A model generated the notes under the pieces. The model was not told where the DNA came from. It did no database searches and worked only from the letters and a program-made list of their open reading frames with translations. DNA of 5,305 bases, from NCBI GenBank assembly GCA_031424915.1, contig JANPII010000152.1:1-5305 (forward strand). The letters run 5' to 3'. Position numbers and translations under genes: made by a program. Shown one piece after another: positions 1-5,305 of this stretch. The first letter of the stretch is position 1; the number at the start of each line of letters is the position of its first letter. This stretch comes from JANPII01 sp031424915. GTDB lineage: Bacteria > Pseudomonadota > Alphaproteobacteria > Rickettsiales > Midichloriaceae.

Positions 1-985
1 CCAATACGCTGGTAGTAGCCAACACTCCAGTTTTTAATTTGGCATGTTCTTTCTTAGGCGTATCTTGTTGTGGCTCTGGCTCTACTTTCTTAGAATCCAC
101 TGGAGTTCCTGCTGTTTCTGCGTTCGTCGGCTCTTTTACCAGGTTATTTTCTTCTGACCCTACTTCATCTTCGGAGCCATCTTTCTCATTCTCGCTCTCT
201 TCATTAAGAGGAGTTTCTACTGCTATGTTCTCGCTCTTTACATCAGAATCCACTGGAGTTACTGCTGTTTTTGTGACTTCAGACTCCTGCTTAACTTCTG
301 GGTTATGTGTTGGCGCTCCACCTAAGTTGTCTGTCTGAGTCTCCGTAGATGTCGCGGTTGTGTCTGGCTCTACTTCTGGCTCATGATCTCCGGAGCCATC
401 TTTCTCGCTCTCTACATCAGAATCCACTGGAGTTACTGCTGTTACTGTGACTTTATGCTCTTTTTCCTCAGACTCATTATCTTCTGTGGTATTCCCTTCA
501 TCATCGCTCTCTACCTCAGAACTTGTGGAGTTCCCTTCTATTTCATTATCTTGCTGAATGTCTGGTGAGCCATCTTTCTCATTCTCGCTCTCTTCATCAG
601 AATCCACTAGAGTTACTGCTGTTTCTATGCCTGCAGGCTTCGGATTAACTCCTACATTATCCGTTGGCGCTACACCTAAGTTGTCTGCCTCCCCCTCTGT
701 AGTACGCACCTCGAGTGTGACTATCTGCTCCTCTACTTTATTATTTCCAACTTGGGGTGATACTGGGTTTGACTCCCCCTCTACATCTGTAGATATATTG
801 AATGGTGATTCCACACTTATTAGTCCCAAGACACCCTCAGGATCTAAGAGCGAAGGCCCTGCATTCAGTCTCGGCGAAATTTGTAGACTAGACGATACAT
901 TATGTGCTAGATTTTTGTCCTTATCGGGGCTTAATATATTTGGAATATTACTAAACCGATTATTATTAAAAATCTTTCCAAACAT
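1..985 (-). CDS. Acidic repeat-containing protein of unknown function, N-terminal 328 codons (cut by left window edge)
   Basis: I do not recognise a family. The frame is open without a stop from an ATG at 985-983 to the window edge, so the C-terminus lies outside. The start is supported by GAGGA at 993-989, three bases before the ATG, and by an upstream promoter. The first ~90 residues begin MFGKIFNNNRFSNIPNILSP and show no signal peptide. From about residue 90 the chain becomes Glu/Asp/Ser/Thr/Pro-rich and looks disordered. It carries imperfect repeats: an AVTPVDSD-type motif four times, followed in the first three copies by Glu/Ser/Lys-rich sequence; ESENEKDGS twice; and TDNLG(V/G)AP twice. 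Just before the window edge the sequence turns basic, then hydrophobic (KLKTGVLATTSVL), which could begin a membrane segment. It is divergent from fliF. It could be a surface, secreted or scaffold protein of a host-associated bacterium; a FliK-like flagellar protein is possible but unsupported. The gene call is firm, the function unknown. Confidence 0.85.
   Translation of the reverse strand, partial: MFGKIFNNNRFSNIPNILSPDKDKNLAHNVSSSLQISPRLNAGPSLLDPEGVLGLISVESPFNISTDVEGESNPVSPQVGNNKVEEQIVTLEVRTTEGEADNLGVAPTDNVGVNPKPAGIETAVTLVDSDEESENEKDGSPDIQQDNEIEGNSTSSEVESDDEGNTTEDNESEEKEHKVTVTAVTPVDSDVESEKDGSGDHEPEVEPDTTATSTETQTDNLGGAPTHNPEVKQESEVTKTAVTPVDSDVKSENIAVETPLNEESENEKDGSEDEVGSEENNLVKEPTNAETAGTPVDSKKVEPEPQQDTPKKEHAKLKTGVLATTSVL
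92..623 (-). repeat. In-frame direct repeats inside the acidic protein gene
   Basis: A block reading, on the plus strand, AGAATCCACTGGAGTT followed by (A/C)CTGCTGTT occurs at about 92, 245, 419 and 599, with few mismatches. The spacings are 153, 174 and 180 bases, all multiples of three (51, 58 and 60 codons). The repeats therefore keep the reading frame and encode the A(V/G)T(P/L)VDS motif. The three copies from 231 on also share neighbouring sequence (CTCGCTCT...CATCAG), so the duplicated unit is longer than the core. Slippage or recombination between units could change protein length between strains. Confidence 0.8.
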
Positions 986-1089
986 TTTTCCTCATCATTT
1001 TATATATATTCATATATGTGCCTGCTCTTTTACTATTGGCCGCACACGTATCTTAACTTAATTTTAATATACTTTTATACTTGGTCGGT

Positions 1090-1118
1090 ATTATACCACT
1101 ACTTCGGCTCTATAGCAA
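1090..1118 (-). promoter_or_regulatory. Sigma70-type promoter for the acidic repeat protein
   Basis: On the minus strand TTGCTA (1118-1113) is followed after exactly 17 bases by a perfect TATAAT (1095-1090). Transcription would begin near 1083 and give a leader of roughly 100 bases before the ATG at 985. This is the best match to the sigma70 consensus in the intergenic region. It lies between the gene and the MITE, so the insertion did not separate it from its gene. Confidence 0.55.
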
Positions 1119-1212
1119 TCATTAATATTAGATTTTTTTATAATATTGATATTAAAGTCAAAATATACAATAATACAACATCGCACCCTTCCACACCCAA
1201 AGATTAGGCTTA

Positions 1213-1369
1213 TACCAAGTCTAGGAAATAACTATACACTTGAAGCCCTTTTGGTAATTTTAACCTACCATTTTCGTGCCAGTATGTTCAATACAGGCGG
1301 CTCAAATGATATGCCAAAATTCCACAAAAATTCTTGCTTTAAGTGTGTACCTATTTCCTAGACTTGGTA
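1213..1369 (+). mobile_element. MITE-like palindromic element, copy 1 (157 bp)
   Basis: The ends are a perfect 18-bp inverted repeat, TACCAAGTCTAGGAAATA and its complement. Homology between the ends continues inward to about 34 bp with four mismatches. The centre is also palindromic (GCCAGTAT...ATACAGGC), so the whole element can fold into one long imperfect hairpin. It encodes no transposase. It is flanked by TTA on both sides; the outermost TA of each end could alternatively be a TA target duplication, as in IS630/Tc1-type elements. A second copy, inverted, lies at 4167-4328 with about a dozen mismatches and one 5-bp length difference. It would be mobilised in trans by an unknown transposase. 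Confidence 0.85.
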
Positions 1370-1383
1370 TTAATACTTTAGGC

Positions 1384-1412
1384 TTTACTTTGCCTTGCAA
1401 TATAACGATAAT
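1384..1412 (+). promoter_or_regulatory. Probable fliFG promoter
   Basis: TTTACT (1384-1389), a 17-base spacer and GATAAT (1407-1412) fit a sigma70-type promoter, with 4 of 6 and 5 of 6 consensus matches. Transcription would begin near 1419, about 25 bases before the preferred fliF ATG. The -35 box starts only 15 bases after the end of MITE copy 1, so any activator site further upstream would have been displaced by the insertion. I see no sigma54-like GG-N10-GC pair or sigma28 box here. Confidence 0.45.
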
Positions 1413-1444
1413 AATTTGCAACTAACTGTAAGCGGTTGATATTT

Positions 1445-3052
1445 ATGGAGTTTTTACACACTCTAAAAAACGGAAAGTTCGTCCCACTGGTTTTTGCTTT
1501 GCTGTTATTGCTAGGCATAATAGGCTTTACCGTAAGTAGACTAACTGCCCCTATTATGGTGCCGATGTACTCCGATTTAAGCATTGAAGACAGCAACATG
1601 ATTATATCACGTTTGCAGAGCATGGAAGTTCCGTACGAATCTACTGCCGACGGCAAGCAAATTATGGTACCCAGCAGAAAGGTATTTAATCTAAGGATGG
1701 CATTTGCACAGGATGGTATACCTCATTCAGGTAATATTGTAGGATATGAAATATTCGATAAATCCGAGCCTTTAGGCTCCTCCCAGTTTGTACATAATGT
1801 AAACTTGGTGCGCGCTTTGGAAGGAGAGCTAATTAGAACAATTGCCAGCCTAAACCCAATTGAACATGCACGCGTTCATCTTGTAATCCCTAAAAAAGAA
1901 CTATTTTCTAAACTCAATACCGAACCCACTGCCTCTGTTGTGGTTAAAACTAAAGGTGGGCAAAATCTAAGTCGTACTGAGGTTGCTGCTATTAGCTATT
2001 TGGTAGCGCATGCCGTACCAGGCCTAAATGCTGAGAATGTAGCGATTGTAGATAATTTAGGTCGTCCCCTTAAGATAGGCTCTGCTGAAATGCAGGAGCC
2101 CTCTGGCCTTTCCAGCACCGCAGCTGAATATCAGCTTAAGCTGGAGGAAAAGCTCGAGAGCGAAATTACGGAGCTGGTAGAACGTTCGGTAGGCATAGGT
2201 AAGGCTAAAGTAAATGTAGCTGCTGCGATAGATTTTGACCGAGAGGTAGTAAATACTGAGACATTTGACCCTAATGGCCAAGTTCTACGCTCACGCAAAG
2301 TAAGTGAAGAAGCAGATAAAGAGAACGCCGCAAGTGACTCATTGTCTGTTGCAAATAACCTGCCTAATAATACACTTCAAGGCAGTGGTACTACCCGTGA
2401 TAAATCTCGCACTGACGAAATTACTAATTATGAAATTAGCCGTACTATTTCTAATAAAGTAGTAGAAGGCGGACATGTAAAAAAGCTATCGATCGCTGTA
2501 ATAGTAGATGGGATATATGATATTGACCCTCAAACTGGCGTGGCTACCTATAAAGAACGTAATCCCGAAGAAATGGCAAAATTACGTAGCCTAATTATTT
2601 CTGCCGTTGGCTTCGACGCACAGCGCGGTGATGCTTTGGAGCTCGCCAACTTACGCTTTGCTTCGGAATTTGCAGCATTACCAAATAAGGAAAGCATCAC
2701 TGATTGGATTAAAAGTGATCTACAAAACGTATTGCAGACTGTAGTTATTGGCGTAGTAATGATCTTAGTACTTATGTTGATCATCAGACCAATAGTTACA
2801 CGTACCCTGGACCTTCTTAAGGAGCGACATGAAGAAGAGCGCCAAACACGTGAAGCAGAAATGCTGGCCAAAGCTGAAGCCCATGTTCATTCCAATGTTG
2901 TAGCAACTAATGTTGATACTAATTTATTGGATACCACGACAATATTGGATGAGACTAGGCGTAGCAGCCTAATTAAACGGCTAAATGAGGCAATCGAGCA
3001 AAATCCAGAGGATTCAGTAGCAATTATCCGCAATTGGTTGTATCAGGAGTAA
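1445..3052 (+). CDS. fliF: Flagellar MS-ring protein FliF
   Basis: FliF forms the MS-ring in the inner membrane, the base of the flagellar rotor and the housing of the export gate. The 535-residue length is normal for the family. Visible parts are a first membrane helix (about residues 12-30), the periplasmic YscJ/FliF ring domains (about 38-220), and the C-terminal FliF domain with NYEISRT (328-334) and VKKLSIAVIVDG (345-356). A second membrane helix spans about 428-448. A cytoplasmic tail ends in NPEDSVAIIRNWLYQE, the FliG-binding segment, in the form usual for alphaproteobacteria. I chose ATG at 1445. A TTG at 1436 is in frame and adds three residues; AAGCGG (1430-1435) is the only weak ribosome-binding match and suits the ATG better. 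It is first in an operon with fliG, seven bases downstream. No frameshift or missing segment is seen. Confidence 0.96.
   Translation: MEFLHTLKNGKFVPLVFALLLLLGIIGFTVSRLTAPIMVPMYSDLSIEDSNMIISRLQSMEVPYESTADGKQIMVPSRKVFNLRMAFAQDGIPHSGNIVGYEIFDKSEPLGSSQFVHNVNLVRALEGELIRTIASLNPIEHARVHLVIPKKELFSKLNTEPTASVVVKTKGGQNLSRTEVAAISYLVAHAVPGLNAENVAIVDNLGRPLKIGSAEMQEPSGLSSTAAEYQLKLEEKLESEITELVERSVGIGKAKVNVAAAIDFDREVVNTETFDPNGQVLRSRKVSEEADKENAASDSLSVANNLPNNTLQGSGTTRDKSRTDEITNYEISRTISNKVVEGGHVKKLSIAVIVDGIYDIDPQTGVATYKERNPEEMAKLRSLIISAVGFDAQRGDALELANLRFASEFAALPNKESITDWIKSDLQNVLQTVVIGVVMILVLMLIIRPIVTRTLDLLKERHEEERQTREAEMLAKAEAHVHSNVVATNVDTNLLDTTTILDETRRSSLIKRLNEAIEQNPEDSVAIIRNWLYQE
3045..3049 (+). promoter_or_regulatory. 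Ribosome binding site of fliG inside the end of fliF
   Basis: AGGAG occupies the last two sense codons of fliF and lies ten bases before the fliG ATG at 3060. The seven-base gap between the genes and the shared position point to coupled translation, which would help match the amounts of two directly interacting rotor proteins. Confidence 0.7.
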
Positions 3053-3059
3053 ATAATAG

Positions 3060-4046
3060 ATGTCAGAGGGGATAAATAAAGTAGCGATGCTGATGCTAAT
3101 GGTGCAGCAGGAAACAGCAGCGAAAATATTTGAATTACTAGATGAGGAAGAAATTAAACTTATATCCCAAGCTATGAGCAAGCTTGGTACAGTACAATCT
3201 GATGTAGTGGAAGGCCTGGTCACAGAGTTCCATAGTAACTTAATTGATACTGCCTCATTTGTAGGCAACCTACAGAATACAGAACGCTTTTTACGTCGTG
3301 TGCTAGGGAAAGAAAAGGTAGAAGGTATACTAGAAGATATAAGAGGGCCCGCAGGTCGCAATATTTGGGATAAGCTTGGCAACGTCAGTGAGGATATTCT
3401 AGCTAACTATCTTAAAAATGAATATCCCCAAACTGCTGCTTTAATTTTGAGTCGATTAAATCCCCAGCAAGCCTCTGGAGTTTTGGTACTACTAAGCCCT
3501 GAATTCGCATTTGAAATTATGAAACGAATGCTGGTAATGGATCCAGTGAAGAAGGAAATACTAGACAGAGTAGAACGTACTCTGCGCACAGAATTTATTA
3601 GCACCCTTTCTAAATCGCAAAAATCTGATAACAACCAGCTCCTTGCTGAGATATTTAATAACTTTGATCGTACTCATGAAGCGACCTTTATGTCTATGAT
3701 GGAACAGTACGACACCAGTATGGCAGATCGTATTAAGGGCCTGATGTTTACATTTGAGGACCTTAAGCGCCTTAATGCAGTTGGAATACAATCTGTATTA
3801 AAAGTAGCCGATAAAGGCAAATTAGCTTTAGCCCTAAAAGGTGCCTCAGAGGAAATCCGCAAACTATTTATGGATAATATGTCCCAGCGTGCTGCTAAAA
3901 TTATGATAGAAGATATAGAGAGTATGGGCCCTGTTAAATTGCGTGATGTGGACCATGCCCAGTCGGAGATTATAAATACTGCCAAATCCTTAATTGCTAA
4001 GGGTGAAGCTGAAATTTTAGATAGCAGTGATACGATGGTTTATTAA
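3060..4046 (+). CDS. fliG: Flagellar motor switch/rotor protein FliG
   Basis: FliG sits on the cytoplasmic face of the MS-ring, binds the FliF tail, and transmits stator force to the rotor; it is also part of the direction switch. The 328 residues match the usual 330-340. The N-domain (about 1-95) binds FliF. The middle domain carries EYPQ (121-124), the family's EHPQ motif with His replaced by Tyr. The MFTF hinge is at 229-232 and the C-domain follows. The residues that correspond to E. coli K264, R281, D288, D289 and R297 are K260, R277, E284, D285 and K293, so every torque-related charge is kept. The usual LDDR segment after the hinge reads LNAV (238-241), an unusual loss of acidic residues. 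Next in alphaproteobacteria one often finds fliH and fliN; neither is here. Confidence 0.96.
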   Translation: MSEGINKVAMLMLMVQQETAAKIFELLDEEEIKLISQAMSKLGTVQSDVVEGLVTEFHSNLIDTASFVGNLQNTERFLRRVLGKEKVEGILEDIRGPAGRNIWDKLGNVSEDILANYLKNEYPQTAALILSRLNPQQASGVLVLLSPEFAFEIMKRMLVMDPVKKEILDRVERTLRTEFISTLSKSQKSDNNQLLAEIFNNFDRTHEATFMSMMEQYDTSMADRIKGLMFTFEDLKRLNAVGIQSVLKVADKGKLALALKGASEEIRKLFMDNMSQRAAKIMIEDIESMGPVKLRDVDHAQSEIINTAKSLIAKGEAEILDSSDTMVY

Positions 4047-4054
4047 CTTTAAAC

Positions 4055-4100
4055 TCGCCTCCCTAGAGGCGAAACAACCCAAGCCAGAAGGCTTCTTCTG
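4055..4100 (+). terminator. Two stem-loops after fliG, possible operon terminator
   Basis: Nine bases after the fliG stop, TCGCCTC (4055-4061) pairs perfectly with GAGGCGA (4066-4072) across a 4-base loop. A second hairpin follows, CAGAAG (4085-4090) with CTTCTG (4095-4100), again with a 4-base loop. Neither is followed by a U-run on the plus strand, so they are not classic intrinsic terminators; they could stabilise the mRNA 3' end or slow polymerase. The rest of the gap up to the MITE at 4167 shows no gene. Confidence 0.35.
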
Positions 4101-4166
4101 AAAAGTTTGTATAAACCTCTTGCTATATGCCATATGATTTGCTATTAATAAGGCCTGAGGTGCTTA

Positions 4167-4328
4167 TACCAAGTCTAGGAAATAGGTGCACAGTTGAAGC
4201 AAGAATTTTTGTGGAATTTTGGCATATCACTTGAGACGCCTGTATTTAATATACTGGCGCGAAAATGGTATGGTAAAATTACCAAATAGGCGCCGCTTCA
4301 AGTGTATAGTTATTTCCTAGATTTGGTA
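4167..4328 (-). mobile_element. MITE-like palindromic element, copy 2 (162 bp, inverted relative to copy 1)
   Basis: This copy matches the reverse complement of copy 1 along its full length, with about a dozen substitutions and 5 extra bases near 4290. The terminal inverted repeats are the same 18 bp, with one mismatch in the right end (ATTTGG for ACTTGG). It is again bordered by TTA on both sides. It has no coding capacity and folds as a long imperfect hairpin with a central GCCTGTAT...ATACTGGC. It lies between fliG and tRNA-Gln and ends only six bases before the mature 5' end of the tRNA. Confidence 0.85.
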
Positions 4329-4334
4329 TTATAA

Positions 4335-4409
4335 TGGGACGTAGCCAAGCGGTAAGGCAGCGGTTTTTGGTACCGCCATGCGCAGGTTCGAATCCTGCCG
4401 TCCCAGCCA
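4335..4409 (+). tRNA. tRNA-Gln (anticodon UUG)
   Basis: A complete cloverleaf of 75 bases with an encoded CCA. The acceptor stem TGGGACG pairs with CGTCCCA, the D-stem is GCC/GGC, and the anticodon stem GCGGT/ACCGC encloses the loop TTTTGGT with anticodon TTG at 4367-4369. The T-stem is GCAGG/CCTGC with loop TTCGAAT, and the discriminator base is G. All stems are fully paired, so the gene appears functional. It reads codon CAA. A MITE ends six bases upstream and a serine recombinase gene runs antisense through the whole tRNA. Confidence 0.97.
4383..4409 (+). other. Possible attachment site core at the 3' end of tRNA-Gln
   Basis: Integrating elements often recombine in the T-arm and 3' end of a tRNA, leaving the tRNA intact and the integrase next to it. 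Here a serine recombinase gene points toward the tRNA and its frame crosses it. The T-arm to CCA segment is the natural candidate for the crossover. The matching second att copy is not in this window, so the exact core cannot be defined. Confidence 0.3.
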
Positions 4410-5068
4410 TTCTTGACAACTCTCCAAGTTCACCATCATATCAAATGGCCTACACAAGGAAAACTCTAGCTTATGGCCCCTCAATTGTAAGTTCGAAAAC
4501 ACCAATCCTATCAACTTACGTTTCTGCTCTATTTTCGAACTCTCAAATAATACCGCCGCACGTGAAGCCAATGTAAGCACCATGGAAACTGTTATTTTAA
4601 AAGAATCATCTGCCTTGATATGCTGCTTGAGTTTAGCGTTAATATTATATTGTCTTTCCTTAAGCTCTTTGCATTTCTTGTCATAAACTTCCGTAGTAAT
4701 TCTCTTCTCCAAGAGATGATCTAATAAAGCATCCAATTTCATCTGCATTCTGCGGCTCTCCTGCTCCAATTCCTTTATTGCATTTGCGTGATACTCCTTC
4801 TCAGCATCATGGCTCTGTTTAAGATGGTCGGTAATAGCTTCCATAAGCTCAGGGGCAATCTGCAAAGATTCAAATACTTCCTTAATTCTGTCTAATATTG
4901 TGCTTTCGGATACAAATACTTTCTCTTTTGGTTTATCCGGATTGCGGCATATTAAATAAATGTACTTACCCTTTTTAATGTCGGAAGTTACCATACGCCC
5001 TGACACCGCACATTTTATTAAACCACGAAAAATAAAGGGCTTTTCTGTTTTCTCCACCGTTGTCAATC

Positions 5069-5305
5069 TCATTCGCTCCTGCTCTGGTCATACTTGCGCT
5101 GCGCGAAAATGAGGTTCTGCACACCCCATAAACGCCTCTTGGCGTCCGGTGAGCCGTACTTCGCCGCATAACGTAGATGTGCCTGTCTTTGCACTTCGAG
5201 GTTGGGCGAGACGGTATCCTCGAAACCGGACGGACCCGAGTAGAGCATCGCGTTCTCAGTATTCCCTTTCCCCGTGTACACGATCCGCCACACCCGCCCG
5301 CGGTC
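5069..5305 (-). CDS. Partial ORF of high-GC origin, C-terminal 78 codons, function uncertain
   Basis: The frame is open from the right window edge to a TGA at 5071-5069, so only the C-terminus is visible, starting DRGRVWRIVYTGKGN. Third codon positions are mostly G or C, which supports true coding in this frame and contrasts with the AT-rich genes on the left. The DxGRVWRIVY pattern recalls the last strand of PQQ-dependent sugar/sorbosone dehydrogenase-like beta-propellers, but that is a weak resemblance and I do not assign it. The rest (EVQRQAHLRYAAKYGSPDAK) is helical and charged. The stop overlaps the truncated recombinase ATG by three bases. The last few codons may come from the neighbouring DNA if this is a junction. 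Confidence 0.5.
   Translation of the reverse strand, partial: DRGRVWRIVYTGKGNTENAMLYSGPSGFEDTVSPNLEVQRQAHLRYAAKYGSPDAKRRLWGVQNLIFAQRKYDQSRSE

Larger units (their letters stand above)
986..1444. other. Divergent intergenic region between the acidic-protein gene and fliF
   Basis: These 459 bases hold no convincing gene. They contain the minus-strand promoter and ribosome binding site for the acidic protein, a full MITE-like palindrome (1213-1369), and the fliF promoter. The part from about 1000 to 1210 is very AT-rich, with an alternating TA run near 1000-1016 and a run of seven Ts near 1133-1140. Short open frames here are chance frames in AT-rich or palindromic DNA. Confidence 0.7.
4329..5072 (-). 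pseudogene. Large serine recombinase, C-terminal part only (catalytic domain missing)
   Basis: The 247 codons match the C-terminal half of large serine recombinases, which integrate and excise phages and mobile islands. PFIFRGLIKC at residues 12-21 begins the zinc-ribbon region, with CAVSG in place of the usual CxxCG and a Cys at 42. A long charged coiled coil follows (about 75-150), then the terminal core (about 158-215). The resolvase domain with the active-site Ser and the central recombinase domain, normally some 250 residues, are absent: the frame upstream of the ATG meets a TGA after five codons. I see no good ribosome binding site for that ATG, so it is probably a broken gene rather than a true start. 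Residues 222-246 (WLGRQDSNLRMAVPKTAALP and following) are the exact antisense of tRNA-Gln, ending in TAA at 4331-4329. This tail arises from integration into the tRNA. Confidence 0.8.

Noticed and set aside
39..1061. Plus-strand Ser/Thr-rich open frames in the left kilobase
   Set aside because: They are the complement of the acidic, repeat-rich minus-strand gene; Glu/Asp codons read backwards give Ser/Phe/Leu-rich sequence. They have no consistent ribosome binding sites and are broken into pieces.
1016..1361. Short plus-strand frames of 63 and 71 codons between the divergent genes
   Set aside because: They lie in AT-rich promoter DNA and in the palindromic MITE, change frame and lack ribosome binding sites or recognisable protein character.
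1378..1656. Minus-strand 92-codon frame over the start of fliF
   Set aside because: It is the antisense of the conserved fliF N-terminus, and the overlap with the fliF promoter makes a real gene unlikely.
2057..3985. Several minus-strand frames of 74 to 122 codons within fliF and fliG
   Set aside because: All are antisense shadows of two clearly conserved genes and none has a recognisable domain.
1213..4328. The two inverted palindromes as a CRISPR array or phase-variable promoter switch
   Set aside because: There are only two copies, separated by 2.8 kb and without spacers. The fliF promoter lies inside the bracketed block with its genes, so inversion would not turn transcription on or off as in a classical invertible promoter.
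4334..4576. Plus-strand 80-codon frame beginning at the tRNA
   Set aside because: It reads through the tRNA itself and then opposite the recombinase coding sequence, so it is not a gene.
4975..5169. Minus-strand 64-codon frame spanning the composition break
   Set aside because: It overlaps two better frames, and its codon use does not follow the GC3 pattern seen in the neighbouring frame at 5069-5305.
5069..5305. Assigning the right-edge fragment as a PQQ-dependent sugar dehydrogenase
   Set aside because: Only a short DRGRVWRIVY-like segment suggests it; the remaining residues do not show a known motif, so the name would be unsupported.

Overview
This window looks like an accessory-rich stretch of a low-GC alphaproteobacterial genome. 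FliF and FliG are alphaproteobacterial in flavour. The AT-rich background, the short palindromic mobile repeats and the serine recombinase ending inside a tRNA gene suggest a flagellated member of the Rickettsiales (Midichloria-like lineages) or a similar host-associated group. That placement is an inference from style, not from a database match.

Left part (1-985, minus strand): the N-terminal 328 codons of a long, very acidic, repeat-containing and probably disordered protein, cut by the left window edge. It is transcribed away from the flagellar genes, and a good sigma70-type promoter (1090-1118) lies in the intergenic region. Middle part (about 1384-4046, plus strand): a two-gene flagellar operon, fliF (MS-ring) and fliG (rotor/switch), with a plausible promoter at 1384-1412. 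The fliG ribosome binding site lies inside the end of fliF. The charged torque residues of FliG are preserved, so the motor looks functional. No fliH or fliN follows, as often happens in alphaproteobacteria; the operon stops at two small stem-loops.

Two copies of a ~160-bp palindromic MITE-like element (1213-1369 and 4167-4328) lie in opposite orientation and bracket the complete fliF-fliG unit, including its promoter. The second copy ends six bases before an intact tRNA-Gln(UUG) gene (4335-4409).

Right part (minus strand): the C-terminal half of a large serine recombinase whose last 25 sense codons before a terminal Leu are the antisense of the tRNA. This suggests an integrated element that used the tRNA as target. 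The recombinase has lost its catalytic N-terminus. Exactly where it breaks (about 5070) base composition jumps from roughly 32-43% to about 59% GC, and a different, high-GC3 reading frame runs to the window edge. This is either an insertion of foreign DNA or a chimeric assembly join.
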